A DNA stretch of 64,000 bases from Legionella bozemanae (GTDB lineage: Bacteria > Pseudomonadota > Gammaproteobacteria > Legionellales > Legionellaceae): the NCBI RefSeq assembly GCF_001648595.1, contig NZ_LBAW01000004.1:1-64000 (forward strand), given 5' to 3'. How positions within the stretch are numbered: position 1 is the first letter of the stretch; each line of letters starts with the position of its first letter. The translations under genes and the position numbers were made by a program. Positions 54,945 to 64,000 of the stretch are shown here, in pieces. A model generated the notes under the pieces. It made no database searches and was not told the origin of the DNA. It saw only the letters and a list, made by a program, of their open reading frames with translations.

Positions 54945-56364
54945 ACCAATTCAATTTAAAGATCTTTGTCTTTCTTTTCCCCATAAAACATGTTTTGTGG
55001 ACTTTGGCGGCCAAATTTCTTATGGCAGTCGTATCGCGATTATTGGGCGTAACGGTTCTGGAAAATCTACCCTACTTAAATTACTTGCAGGAATACTTGA
55101 ACCAACTGACGGTGACATCTGTTTCCCTAAAGAATTAAACATAGGTTATGTGCCACAAATTATTGAAGAATTTGATTCATTAAGCGGAGGGCAACGTTTT
55201 CATAAATTATTAACTCAGGCACTAGCCTCCGATCCTGATCTTTTGATGCTTGATGAACCCAGTAATCACTTGGATCGTACCAATCGCCGCTCTTTGATGA
55301 GAATGCTTGCTGACTATCGGAACACTTTGATTATGGTGACTCATGATATTGAATTATTGCAATCCACTATAGATACGATTTGGCATATAGATGATGCTGA
55401 AGTACGTGTCTTTACGGGATGTTATGAGGATTATTTACGAGAAATCAATATTCAACGCAGTACAATTGAAGGTGAAATTGCAGATCTGATACGTCAGAAA
55501 AAACAAATCCACTCAGACATGATGAGAGAACAGGCACGGGCTAAGAGCAGTAGAACTCAAGGTGAAAAACACATCCAGCAAAGAAAGTGGCCTACCATCG
55601 TTTCGCAGAGCAAAGCAAGAAATGCGCAAGAGACCTCGGGTCGTAAAAAAAGTGCAATCAATCAAAAGAAACAAGAATTAACTCAGCGTTTATCTGCACT
55701 TTACGTACCTGAAGTCATTCATCCTAAATTTGCTGTGCATGGGGTAGAAACCAATCAAACTTTAGTGACAGTCAGTGAGGGTACTGTCGGTTATGAGCAA
55801 AATAATTCTATTCTGCGGGAATTGAGTTTCTCAATAAAAGCATGCGAACGGATTGCGATTCATGGGAACAATGGCTCCGGTAAATCCACTTTGCTCAAGG
55901 CCATTTTGAACAATAAAGCGGTAATAAAAGAAGGAGCCTGGGCTGTACCCCACACACATGAGATTGGTTATCTAGACCAGCATTACAACAATCTGCCATC
56001 AGAGAAGACGGTATGGGACGTTATAAGCTATTTCTTAACGGATAAATCCTATAACGAAATTAGGAGCTATTTAAATGATTTTTTATTTCGAAAAAATGAA
56101 GAAATTAATGCGTTAGTTTCAACCTTATCCGGTGGAGAAAAAGCCAGACTTTCCTTGGCACAAATTGCGGCAATTACACCCAAGCTACTTGTTTTGGATG
56201 AAATAACCAACAACCTGGATAGAGAAACTCGAGCTCATGTAATCCAGGTGCTCAAAGTTTATCCTGGTGCCATGATTGTGATTTCTCATGACCCTGATTT
56301 TTTGAGTGCTATTGAAGTAACTGACGAATATGAAATTAAAGATGGGTTATTAAGATCCATATAG
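54925..56364 (+). CDS. ABC-F family ATPase
   Basis: The 479-residue protein has two ABC domains and no membrane helix: Walker A at about residue 40 (GRNGSGKST), LSGGQ, and LLMLDEPSNHLD; then GNNGSGKST near 315, LSGGEKARLSLA, and LLVLDEITNNLD. The linker between them (about 180-270) is basic and helical as in ABC-F proteins. It should bind ribosomes and rescue or protect them. At 479 residues it is shorter than most. GTG 54925 or ATG 54937 may be the true start. Confidence 0.87.
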   Translation: MSYMMHKPIQFKDLCLSFPHKTCFVDFGGQISYGSRIAIIGRNGSGKSTLLKLLAGILEPTDGDICFPKELNIGYVPQIIEEFDSLSGGQRFHKLLTQALASDPDLLMLDEPSNHLDRTNRRSLMRMLADYRNTLIMVTHDIELLQSTIDTIWHIDDAEVRVFTGCYEDYLREINIQRSTIEGEIADLIRQKKQIHSDMMREQARAKSSRTQGEKHIQQRKWPTIVSQSKARNAQETSGRKKSAINQKKQELTQRLSALYVPEVIHPKFAVHGVETNQTLVTVSEGTVGYEQNNSILRELSFSIKACERIAIHGNNGSGKSTLLKAILNNKAVIKEGAWAVPHTHEIGYLDQHYNNLPSEKTVWDVISYFLTDKSYNEIRSYLNDFLFRKNEEINALVSTLSGGEKARLSLAQIAAITPKLLVLDEITNNLDRETRAHVIQVLKVYPGAMIVISHDPDFLSAIEVTDEYEIKDGLLRSI

Positions 56365-56446
56365 GGCCTGTTTGCATTTCCACTATTTTGACTTAAGTAG
56401 CGACATGCAAACAGATCTGAATTGTAGCGAAAACCGAGTAAAAAGT

Positions 56447-58213
56447 ATGAATAAAAAAGACATTTCACTAAGCAAATTTTTTCTTAATCTGGTAAAGCCC
56501 TATAAAGGGTGTGTTATTGGATTATTATTTACTGCTGCATATTGGGGAATTAATAATTCACTTTCACCTTATATGTTAAAACTTATCATTGATAAGGTTG
56601 CTGCCTATTCAGGCGATAAAGCAGCTGTATTTAATGCGATAAAACCCAACGTCATCATATACATTACACTATGGATTTTGATTGCAATTGATATGCGTCT
56701 TTCAGATTGGTTTCGTTTAAAGTTATTCCCCTACATCCGTTATGATTTGGTGAATCACATGTTTGCTTATTTGAATCAGCATTCACATCGCTTTTTTCAA
56801 AATAACTTTGCAGGAAGTTTATCCAATAAAATTTCTGATATGACTGCAGGCACCATAGCGATATTCACAACGATCGATGATGCAGCAGCCCAAATTGTTG
56901 GTCTCATCATTGCAATTATCAGCATGCTGCTTGTGCATCCTGTATTCGCCTTAATTTTACTTATTTGGGCGAGTATATTTTTGGGAATTGCCATGATTTA
57001 TTTCAAACCGGTCCAGGATCTGTCCAATTTGTTTGCTACCAGTAAAACGACATTAGTCGGGAAAATTGTTGATAGCATCAGCAATATTACAAACTTGCGT
57101 TTGTTTTCCAGAGCAAGCTACGAGAATGAATTAATTCGAAATACAGCTCAAGATACCACAGATAAAGATCAGAGCATGCAATGGACTATTTTGAAAATGC
57201 GTACTTTTTGGGATGCAAGTATCATCGTGCTGATTGCTGCAAATTTATATATGTTGGTCATTATGTACAGTAAAAACCAAGTATCAATCGGTGATTTTAG
57301 TTTTATTATCTCATTATCAATCAGCATTTTTTATAATTTATGGTATCTGGCAAGTCAATTTGTACTTTTTGCAGAAGAACTAGGTAAATGCAGGCAAGCC
57401 CTAACCTTGCTTTCAGAGCCACATGAGATTACTGATAAACCCAATGCACAACCTCTAATTGTCACTCAAGGTCATATTGAATTTAGAAATGTGAGTTTTC
57501 ACTATGATGACGGAGCGCATCTTTTTAAAAATAAATCCGTAGTCATAGAGCCTGGACAAAAAATTGGTCTTGTGGGTTTATCGGGCTCTGGAAAAAGCAC
57601 TTTTGTTAATTTGATTCTCCGTTTGTTTGACGTAGAAGCGGGGAAAATTTTGATTGATGGAAAAAATATTTGCGATGTTACCCAAGAGTCATTACGCGAA
57701 AACATTGCGATGATTCCTCAGGATGTGACGCTATTTCATCGCACTTTAATGGAGAATATTCGCTATGGCCGCATTGATGCAACGGATGCAGAAATCATTT
57801 CTGCATCAAAAAAAGCACACTGCCATGAATTCATTTCCCGACTTCCTGAAAAATATAATGCCTTAGTTGGTGAACGCGGCATTAAGTTATCGGGAGGACA
57901 ACGACAGCGGATTGCTATTGCCAGAGCTATGTTAAAAAATGCACCCATTCTGATTCTGGATGAAGCGACCTCTGCCTTGGATTCACTGACTGAAAAATTA
58001 ATTCAGGATGGTTTGCATGTGTTAATGCAAAATAGAACGACGATTGTTATTGCCCACCGACTCTCTACATTATCTGAAATGGATCGGATCTTGGTCTTTG
58101 AAAAAGGTCGTATCATCGAAGATGGTTCACATGAGGAACTCATTAAAATACCAAGTCATTACAGCCGTATGTGGCAGATGCAGGCTGGGGGGTTTTTACC
58201 TGATAAGTTATAG
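56447..58213 (+). CDS. ABC exporter, half-size fused permease/ATPase
   Basis: The protein has 588 residues when started at ATG 56447 (MNKKDISLSKFFLNLVKPYKG); TTG 56372 and ATG 56405 are alternatives, and no site is decisive. Residues 1-320 form the six-helix ABC1 membrane domain; the rest is the ATPase with GLSGSGKST, LSGGQRQRIAIARAML and LILDEATSALD. This is MsbA/lipid or peptide-exporter type, and it should act as a homodimer. It follows the ABC-F gene by about 80 bases and may share its transcript. Substrate is unknown. Confidence 0.88.
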   Translation: MNKKDISLSKFFLNLVKPYKGCVIGLLFTAAYWGINNSLSPYMLKLIIDKVAAYSGDKAAVFNAIKPNVIIYITLWILIAIDMRLSDWFRLKLFPYIRYDLVNHMFAYLNQHSHRFFQNNFAGSLSNKISDMTAGTIAIFTTIDDAAAQIVGLIIAIISMLLVHPVFALILLIWASIFLGIAMIYFKPVQDLSNLFATSKTTLVGKIVDSISNITNLRLFSRASYENELIRNTAQDTTDKDQSMQWTILKMRTFWDASIIVLIAANLYMLVIMYSKNQVSIGDFSFIISLSISIFYNLWYLASQFVLFAEELGKCRQALTLLSEPHEITDKPNAQPLIVTQGHIEFRNVSFHYDDGAHLFKNKSVVIEPGQKIGLVGLSGSGKSTFVNLILRLFDVEAGKILIDGKNICDVTQESLRENIAMIPQDVTLFHRTLMENIRYGRIDATDAEIISASKKAHCHEFISRLPEKYNALVGERGIKLSGGQRQRIAIARAMLKNAPILILDEATSALDSLTEKLIQDGLHVLMQNRTTIVIAHRLSTLSEMDRILVFEKGRIIEDGSHEELIKIPSHYSRMWQMQAGGFLPDKL

Positions 58214-58217
58214 ATTG

Positions 58218-58295
58218 GTAGCCTGGGTGCAGTGAAGCGAAAGCCGGAGAGCTTTCGTAGATTTCCTGGGTTTCGCTTCACTGCACCCAGGCTAC
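58218..58295. repeat. REP-like hairpin, family A
   Basis: GTAGCCTGGGTGCAGTGAAG and its inverse flank a short spacer between convergent genes ending at 58213 and 58303. Confidence 0.88.
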
Positions 58296-58302
58296 GTTAA
58301 TG

Positions 58303-58776
58303 CTACATCGAAGCGTGTTCAGTAACTGTTTTTTTACTTCGTTCATACTGCGTGAACAGTTCAGCAAGTGCATCCGGGGTAGCATCTTTTTTAGCATCAA
58401 TTGTGCGTTCATTCCATTTGGGAATTCGAACTGCCTTAAAAAAATGATCTTCCGCTTGTTCAAAGCGTTTATCAAAATCGGCCGTATAAATCTTGCTAAA
58501 CCCAATAATTTCTTCCTTGTCATTTGTCTCTAACTCGAGAATGGCTTTTTGAATCGCAGTTTTGGCATCTAATTTTGTACCCTTGATCCCATCCTCCAAG
58601 ATCTTTTTAGCCGCTTCAAGCGTTTCTGAAAAAACAACTTCATGACCTAATGAGTAACCACAAACTTGTTCATACGTCATTGCGTGGAAAGGAGAAACTA
58701 AATAAGAAGCCAAATCGGAAAAACCATCACCTACCTTGGTGTATGCAGGACTAACAATTGCGTATATCTTTTTCAT
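58303..58776 (-). CDS. Hypothetical protein
   Basis: The 157-residue cytosolic protein has AGGGAATAAA before its ATG. It opens MKKIYAIVSPAYTKVGDGFS and is then largely helical, with many Glu/Lys. No domain is recognised. It is convergent with the ABC exporter gene across a REP hairpin. Confidence 0.62.
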   Translation of the reverse strand: MKKIYAIVSPAYTKVGDGFSDLASYLVSPFHAMTYEQVCGYSLGHEVVFSETLEAAKKILEDGIKGTKLDAKTAIQKAILELETNDKEEIIGFSKIYTADFDKRFEQAEDHFFKAVRIPKWNERTIDAKKDATPDALAELFTQYERSKKTVTEHASM

Positions 58777-58980
58777 TTTATTCCCTAAAAATTAAAATAT
58801 ATAAAAAGTCTGCTCATAAACATGAACTGACCCAATCTCCATTTAAGTGCGCTTAAATATTATCATACTTGTCTTATTTGTATATAAGTGTCTGCCATCT
58901 CTTGGATATAAATGTTGTATCTTAATCAGGCTGTGTATCCTTAATAAAATAAACCAACAAAATTGAGAAAAGGGTACAAA

Positions 58981-59145
58981 ATGGTAATACTCATAAATAA
59001 GTCCGAAGGGAGTGACGTGCAAGGAGACGCGGAGCGGAAAACCGGAGTGTACACGCAGTCACATGAGAATTTGAGCACCACATCGATGAAACAATCCGCC
59101 TCCTCAGTAGCGTTTGGGAAGAAGTCTAATGAACATTTAGAGTAA
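58981..59145 (+). CDS. Possible small ORF in GC-rich patch
   Basis: The 54-codon frame starts at ATG 58981 with a good GAGAAAAGGG site. The composition is odd: residues 8-40 lie in a stretch (about 59000-59120) clearly richer in GC than its surroundings. The peptide (SEGSDVQGDAERKTGVY...) has no family that I recognise. It could be a real small gene, a decayed repeat or part of a longer lost element. Confidence 0.35.
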   Translation: MVILINKSEGSDVQGDAERKTGVYTQSHENLSTTSMKQSASSVAFGKKSNEHLE

Positions 59146-59239
59146 TTTTCACCCACTCATCTATACTCAAAGTACCCAGTAAAAAATTTTGATTTTTTTG
59201 CAGGACGCAATGCTGGGGCTGACAAAAAAGGAGTGTTTT

Positions 59240-60142
59240 ATGAAAGTTAATTATTTGGTTACTTCCCTCATTTTAATACCACTATATAGTTTCAGCCAGA
59301 CTCAAGATGATGTTACTACTTTAACCATTTCACAAAATCCGGAGAATAAAAACAGCCATGTCATCACATACTCTAACGAAACAGAAAATTTAAAACAAAA
59401 TAAGTTGCTTACCCGCAGCATTGAATATCCTACTCAAATCATTCGTATGGAGAAAAATATAGAAAGCCAGCAATTTTCTTGCGATGAGGTGAATGATCAA
59501 ATTGATAAAATCTTAGTACAACATATAGTAAATGAAAAATTTTCTTATGCAATTTATATTAGTTGTTATTATAACCCAGAAACTAAATTGGCAACCCAAT
59601 TCATTATCAACAGTTATTTTGACCCTTTAAGTGATGAAGCAATTACGTACTTGGAATCCTATCTCAGTGAATATAATGGTGCAGATCTGTTAGGAACACA
59701 ATACAAAATTGAATCTGCAAAAGGTCTCGTCATTTCCTTAGAGATTGCTGCAGGAATGAAAAAAAAACCCAATAGACCTCCTTTTACGGAATATAGAAAA
59801 GACCATAGTAGTTTCTATTTCAAAAGCAATTACGAAATGAAAAATAAGTTATTTAGTGATATTTATCAAAATTTCTTTACTCCTGATCCTGATAAAATAC
59901 TTCCCTTCCTGGATAAATGGGTTTCTTCACATGCAAGCTCTATTTATAAAGCGGTCTTAAGAGATTCAAATTATGTTGAACTACTGCCTGAAAAAATTTT
60001 TCTTATGGATAATGAGGAAATATTTGTCTCGAACTTGAAACAATATTTTTCACATTTCTGTGAACCCTATGAAAATCATCGATGCTTGAAGCGAGCGGGA
60101 ACAATTGGCAGTGAAGAAAACTATTCTGAGGTCGCTTCGTAA
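59240..60142 (+). CDS. Exported hypothetical protein
   Basis: The 300-residue protein is started at ATG 59240, which has AAGGAG upstream; an earlier frame start at 59189 is not supported. A signal peptide covers about residues 1-20 (ending SFSQ). The mature part is acidic, with two or three Cys (FSCDEVND, ISCYYNPE, HFCEPYENHRC) and no known fold. It is convergent with the SDF symporter across a family-A REP. It is probably periplasmic or secreted. Confidence 0.68.
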   Translation: MKVNYLVTSLILIPLYSFSQTQDDVTTLTISQNPENKNSHVITYSNETENLKQNKLLTRSIEYPTQIIRMEKNIESQQFSCDEVNDQIDKILVQHIVNEKFSYAIYISCYYNPETKLATQFIINSYFDPLSDEAITYLESYLSEYNGADLLGTQYKIESAKGLVISLEIAAGMKKKPNRPPFTEYRKDHSSFYFKSNYEMKNKLFSDIYQNFFTPDPDKILPFLDKWVSSHASSIYKAVLRDSNYVELLPEKIFLMDNEEIFVSNLKQYFSHFCEPYENHRCLKRAGTIGSEENYSEVAS

Positions 60143-60157
60143 AATTATGAATAAAAA

Positions 60158-60237
60158 GTAGCCTGGGTGCAGCGAAGCGGAACCCGGGAAATGCAGCATG
60201 ACTGATCCCGGGTTCCGCTTCGCTGCACCCAGGCTAC
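60158..60237. repeat. REP-like hairpin, family A
   Basis: GTAGCCTGGGTGCAGCGAAG and its inverse flank a short spacer between convergent genes ending at 60142 and 60250. Confidence 0.88.
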
Positions 60238-60249
60238 ATACAAATACCC

Positions 60250-61524
60250 CTAACCCAACTCCGGTTCAAATGCAGATACCTTTCGGGGCTTTAATTCACC
60301 TTGTTCCTCAGCAATGGCTTTATCATTCACAATCTTAGTCACACATGCATCAGACCAAACATTTAAAGCAGTTTCCAGCATATCAATTAAACCATAGAAA
60401 GGTAAAATAACCCCCATAAGCACAATAGGGACATTCATGCTGGATAACAAACTAATGCTCAGAAAAAAACATCCCATAGGTACACCGGCATTTCCAATAG
60501 CAGCTACTGTGGCAACGAACACCCATAAAACCATTGTGCCATAAGAAATTGGCATACCGTGATTCTGCATTAAATAAATCACTGTAGCAAAAATAAAGGC
60601 GGCACAACCATTCATATTAATACTGGTGCATAAAGGTAAAACAAAACGACTTACCGATGGTTTTACCTGCAAATTCTTTTCTATAGTATTCATTGTGACA
60701 GGTAATGTCCCTACTGAAGACTTGGAGAAAAAAGCTACTGATAATGCAGGAAGCATGGAGCGCATTGCGGCAAAAGGCTGAATCTTATTCTTTTTTAACC
60801 ATAAAGGTAATACTACAAAACCTTGAACTAAATTAGCTAAAACAACAATCAGTAAATATTCACCTATGCCTTTAATATCCATACCCGAGCGCAACTGCAC
60901 AACGGTTGACGTAATAAAGCCAAATAATCCCAATGGAATTACTGTGATAATCCAACGTGTCATGACTAAAAACATACCATGCGCACCACGGAAAAAACGC
61001 GTAATGGTCTCACGAGACTCCTCATCAGGAATTTGTCGCACGGCAATACCGATAATAATACTTAAGAACAATACCCCCATTACTTGTTGTTCAAGAAAAG
61101 GAGATAATAAATTGGTAGGTATAATATTTGCCAGATATCCTAAATAACCTAAACTACTCGCTGACTTGACTGTATGTGCATCGAGATCAACCTGAACCGA
61201 GCTGGGTTGAATTAAAATGTAAAGCAAACAGCTAATCACTGCAGCTACGATTGTAGTAGAAAAAGTATACTTAATCGTTCGTTGCCAAATTTTTTTCATG
61301 AAACCATCAGTTTTGTAATTTGCCAAGGTAACAATTATCGATAAAGAAATAATGGGTAAACTAATGCACTTGAACAACTTAATAAACAAATCAGAAATCA
61401 ATAAACCAGTCTCTTTCAAAACAACTATATTTGACATCCCGCTCACAATACCCAAACCTATCATTAAAGCGTAAATCAAAGGAGTGCTGAAAATAAATTT
61501 TTTTTGTTGATGCGCTGCACACAT
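60250..61524 (-). CDS. SDF-family dicarboxylate/amino acid:cation symporter
   Basis: The 424-residue protein has about eight helices and two re-entrant loops. The Ser-rich loop and transport core reads SKSSVGTLPVTMNTIEKNLQV, followed by CTSINMNGCAAFIFATVIY, the NMDGTA-like motif of the GltP/DctA/SDF family. AAGGATCACCAAC precedes the ATG. It should import glutamate, aspartate or C4-dicarboxylates with Na or H. Legionella relies on amino acids for carbon, which fits. The exact substrate is not readable. Confidence 0.9.
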   Translation of the reverse strand: MCAAHQQKKFIFSTPLIYALMIGLGIVSGMSNIVVLKETGLLISDLFIKLFKCISLPIISLSIIVTLANYKTDGFMKKIWQRTIKYTFSTTIVAAVISCLLYILIQPSSVQVDLDAHTVKSASSLGYLGYLANIIPTNLLSPFLEQQVMGVLFLSIIIGIAVRQIPDEESRETITRFFRGAHGMFLVMTRWIITVIPLGLFGFITSTVVQLRSGMDIKGIGEYLLIVVLANLVQGFVVLPLWLKKNKIQPFAAMRSMLPALSVAFFSKSSVGTLPVTMNTIEKNLQVKPSVSRFVLPLCTSINMNGCAAFIFATVIYLMQNHGMPISYGTMVLWVFVATVAAIGNAGVPMGCFFLSISLLSSMNVPIVLMGVILPFYGLIDMLETALNVWSDACVTKIVNDKAIAEEQGELKPRKVSAFEPELG

Positions 61525-61738
61525 GTTGGTGATCCTTAAAAAATAAAAAAAATGAATTAAAAGAGTGGGTTAGCAACAACAAGAAAGGAGTTTAAAATGA
61601 GCGAGAGTGGAACGATGAGTCGTTTGATTCGAGTGAGTTAACATATAACCTTACACCTGTATGATTAAAATATGTGCAATGAGAAATATTCTAACACATT
61701 CGATAGGTTCGTCAAGAAATTTTAAATGGCAAAAACGA

Positions 61739-62812
61739 TTAATCAACCAATTCAATACAATTGATTTGTTGCTTTAAACGAATGATCCGGCGGTAAGCAT
61801 CTTCTATACGCTGCTGTTCTATTTTTTGCTCAAAAATCAAACGTTCAATGATCTCAATCAATTCAGGAGCCGTAATTTTTGCCAATTGATTCGCAAAGAT
61901 CAGCATATCTGCTCCAGCATTGATTGTCAGACATAAAGCATCTTCAAGCGAATAATGATCTGAGATTGCCTGCATTTGTAAGTCATCTGCAATGATTACT
62001 CCATCATAGCCTATAGTCTCACGCAATACACCTGTTAAAATTTCATGAGATAAGGTTGCAGGTAACCCCTGATTATCCAACTGCTTATTCACTACATGTG
62101 CTGTCATAATCATAATTGGTTTATAAATATCGCGCACTAATTGGTAATAGGGAACCAACTCTTCTTTATGGAATGTTTTTGTAACATCGACAAATCCTTT
62201 ATGAGTATCGCCCACCGCGCTACCATGGCCTGGGAAATGTTTGTAACAACATGCAATACCATGATGATAAAAGACATCAACAAATTTTTTGGCCAAATGA
62301 ATTACATCGTTATGATCCGCTGAAAAACTACGCTGTAAACTTCCAATAATTCCTTGCTCATCTTGTAAATGCAAATCAACAACTGGAGCAAAATTAAGAT
62401 TAAAACCCAAAGATTTTAATGTAAATGCCATTTGAGTTAACTCAGCCTGTAAAGCCTCAGCTGATAATTGGGCCATGCTATGCGCACTCATAGTCGGCAT
62501 ACATCCTTCAACCCGAGACAATCGATCTATGGCTCCTCCTTCATAATCTATTGCAATTAATAAAGGCGAACCATTATTTTTGTAATTTATTTCTGCAGAA
62601 TAATAATTAAGTTGATGCGTTAAACGTTTGATTTGCGCCTGGTTTTTTAAATTTTTACCATATATACCCGTAGAAGCATCTTGATCAAATAACAAAACGC
62701 CGCCTAATCCATCTGTGGAAAGCCACTCAGCTACAGGACTTTTGTCATGAAGGTCACAGCCCTCAAATCCCATAACCAACATTTGACCAATTTTATTTCT
62801 AAGAGTAATCAT
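61739..62812 (-). CDS. nagZ: Beta-N-acetylglucosaminidase NagZ (GH3)
   Basis: The protein has 357 residues from ATG 62812, which ACGGAGCGACTG precedes. The GH3 barrel has the NagZ signature KHFPGHGSAVGDTHKG (catalytic His/Asp pair) and the nucleophile Asp in VIIADDLQMQAI. It removes GlcNAc from anhydro-muropeptides in the cytosol in wall recycling and could also act on chitin fragments made by the two GH18 enzymes. No recycling partner is adjacent. An earlier start at 62830 is possible but less likely. Confidence 0.9.
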   Translation of the reverse strand: MITLRNKIGQMLVMGFEGCDLHDKSPVAEWLSTDGLGGVLLFDQDASTGIYGKNLKNQAQIKRLTHQLNYYSAEINYKNNGSPLLIAIDYEGGAIDRLSRVEGCMPTMSAHSMAQLSAEALQAELTQMAFTLKSLGFNLNFAPVVDLHLQDEQGIIGSLQRSFSADHNDVIHLAKKFVDVFYHHGIACCYKHFPGHGSAVGDTHKGFVDVTKTFHKEELVPYYQLVRDIYKPIMIMTAHVVNKQLDNQGLPATLSHEILTGVLRETIGYDGVIIADDLQMQAISDHYSLEDALCLTINAGADMLIFANQLAKITAPELIEIIERLIFEQKIEQQRIEDAYRRIIRLKQQINCIELVD

Positions 62813-62905
62813 CAGTCGCTCCGTCAACAAAACAAGGAAAAACCTTTCCTAAAAAAAGTTGCTGTTGTAACGAGAATCATACACAAAGATAAAAATTAAT
62901 GCCAT

Positions 62906-63367
62906 TTATATCTTTTTTGGAGGTATTGCTGGAATATCACTAAAATTACAACTGCAATTACCTGCCCCCTTGGGAGGAAGAGGGACTAGTGAGAAATCAC
63001 TAGAAAAGCAAACAGTCACGTTCCAAGCTGAATCACCAGGATTTATTGAATTGGGTAAAGACCAATAATTTTTAGCAATATAAGTTTTCCCTTCGTCACT
63101 TTGCCAAAAAACTGGGGAAAACTGAGCTTTATACATTAATTTCTCACCTGGTGTGCAAGGAAAAGTCTGACGGGTCCAGGATTTTTTAGCAGGTACAGTA
63201 ACTGTTGTTAAAACTTTGGCAGTTACAGCATCCATTACATCTACTGACACATTATAATCGGTCCAACAATTATCTTTAACTAAAGTGTAATAACAAGTCA
63301 CTTCAGTAGCCCAAAGAGAATTTGATAAAATCAGGCTGGGAATGAAAATAAAAGTTCTTACTAACAT
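62906..63367 (-). CDS. Small exported hypothetical protein
   Basis: The 153-residue protein has a signal peptide (about 1-20, ending LWA) and a predicted beta-rich mature domain with six cysteines (TCYYTLVKDNCW, FPCTPGEK, VTVCFSSD, NCSCNFSD). AAGGATTGAATC precedes the ATG. It is probably periplasmic or secreted and disulfide-linked. No family is recognised. It stands alone upstream of nagZ in the same orientation. Confidence 0.68.
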   Translation of the reverse strand: MLVRTFIFIPSLILSNSLWATEVTCYYTLVKDNCWTDYNVSVDVMDAVTAKVLTTVTVPAKKSWTRQTFPCTPGEKLMYKAQFSPVFWQSDEGKTYIAKNYWSLPNSINPGDSAWNVTVCFSSDFSLVPLPPKGAGNCSCNFSDIPAIPPKKI

Positions 63368-63564
63368 GATTCAATCCTTTTATTTAGAGCATAGCAACAA
63401 ATTTGTTTTGTCTCAAAGGCAGACAACATCAAAATGTATCGCAACAGTATTAATGTATCGCAACAGTATTAAAGTCTATTTATTCATAGTATATACAATA
63501 TCAATCATAAATTTGGGCCAAGGGTTGATTTTATTATCTGACCTGTATAAGCTTGCCCAAATTG

Positions 63565-63652
63565 GGAGAGATGGCCGAGCGGTCGAAGGCGCACGCCTGG
63601 AAAGTGTGTATACGGCAACGTATCGAGGGTTCGAATCCCTCTCTCTCCGCCA
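63565..63652 (+). tRNA. tRNA-Ser (anticodon GGA)
   Basis: The acceptor stem GGAGAGA pairs with TCTCTCC, with an encoded GCCA end. The D-arm region is GCCGAGCGGTC. The anticodon stem-loop has CTGGAAA, giving anticodon GGA (reads UCC/UCU). The long variable arm is typical of serine tRNAs, and the T-loop is GGTTCGAATCC. The total is 88 bases including CCA. Confidence 0.95.
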
Positions 63653-63890
63653 AGTTTGATAAATGGCAGTTAAATCAGTTCAGGTTCCCAAGTTAATGTT
63701 TACTCGTACGGTTGGATTTTGAGCGCAGACTCATATGATGCGCCACATACGAGACTGAGCACATACGACTGAATTACCTGCCGTTTTTTATGTTTAATAT
63801 TCCCATAGGTGCTTTTGCAATGATGGAAGTGAAAATCCTTATTTGTGGGCATGCAAGAGATTATGAACAATTCATTTAGGGATATGGCAT
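63653..63890. other. Spacer after tRNA-Ser
   Basis: I see no gene, integrase or attachment-site duplication in these 238 bases. Short repeats of CATACGA/CGTACG occur near 63710-63770. Confidence 0.5.
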
Positions 63891-64000
63891 ATGAAATTAA
63901 TTGTAATAGGAATTTTATTCTCATTTAATGCAATCGCTGGTGATTATTTCCCTAAACTGACATCACAAGATCAGCCATGGTCTGTTACTGCAAGTGCTGG
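63891..64000 (+). CDS. Partial gene: exported outer membrane-like protein
   Basis: ATG 63891 with TAGGGAT upstream opens a frame that runs off the window. A signal peptide is visible (MKLIVIGILFSFNAIAG), then DYFPKLTSQDQPWSVTASAG, which looks like the first strand of a small Legionella outer membrane barrel. Only the first 36 residues are seen. Confidence 0.65.
   Translation, partial: MKLIVIGILFSFNAIAGDYFPKLTSQDQPWSVTASA

Noticed and set aside
63342..63659. 105-codon open frame on the plus strand ending just past tRNA-Ser
   Set aside because: It runs through the whole tRNA gene and the 5' region of the gene at 62906-63367. The peptide has no family features.
63565..64000. tRNA-Ser as a genomic-island insertion site
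   Set aside because: No integrase, no direct repeat of the tRNA 3' end and no phage gene is visible before the window ends.

Overview
The window looks like a chromosomal segment of a Legionella species, probably not L. pneumophila itself. The DNA is AT-rich. It encodes a Legionella-type major outer membrane protein, a LegS2-type sphingosine-1-phosphate lyase, a ChiA-like type II-secreted chitinase, a class I polyhydroxybutyrate (PHB) system and many Legionella-type hypothetical proteins with features of Dot/Icm effectors. There is no phage or plasmid core and no CRISPR array. All of this is read from the sequence and from family knowledge; no database was searched.

Layout. 0-8 kb: an MFS transporter divergent from an Lrp/AsnC regulator, a MOMP-like porin, a relic of a flavin reductase, then a tripartite efflux operon (TolC-like lipoprotein, HlyD adaptor, and a FUSC-type pump split into two genes). 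8-15.5 kb: a FixJ-like response regulator, PHB genes (phaB, phaZ) enclosing a kinase-like candidate effector, and an inducible-type lysine decarboxylase. 15.5-19.3 kb: a GT-C membrane glycosyltransferase and hypotheticals, including a possible Cys-His-Asn protease-like effector. 19.3-25.4 kb: an MFS/LuxR-solo operon, a GH18 chitinase, a SixA-like phosphatase, a beta-barrel protein and UspA. 25.6-30 kb: a 1407-residue protein that appears to combine an ADP-ribosyltransferase-like and a P-loop kinase-like domain. 31-39.5 kb: a lipase, a GIY-YIG nuclease inside perfect inverted repeats, a bestrophin, the S1P lyase, an acyl-CoA dehydrogenase and a YHS protein. 39.9-48 kb: ChiA, two paralogous candidate effectors sharing PmrA-box-like promoters, a toxin-antitoxin pair and ArsC. 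48-53.6 kb: PHA synthase, a shikimate-kinase-like/LuxR fusion, family-4 uracil-DNA glycosylase and a hypothetical. 53.8-58.2 kb: LicD, ABC-F and an ABC exporter. 58.3-64 kb: hypotheticals, an SDF symporter, NagZ, tRNA-Ser and the start of another outer-membrane protein gene.

Themes. Carbon storage (PhaB, PhaC, PhaZ), chitin use (two GH18 enzymes and NagZ) and host manipulation (S1P lyase, ART/kinase protein, protease-like and kinase-like proteins, PmrA-boxed paralogs) are interleaved. At least three families of short palindromic repeats punctuate the intergenic spaces, mostly at 3' ends of genes. One of these sits at both ends of a GIY-YIG nuclease gene and looks like a possible minimal mobile element. 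That cassette, the ART/kinase protein and the PmrA-boxed pair are the best leads for something undescribed.
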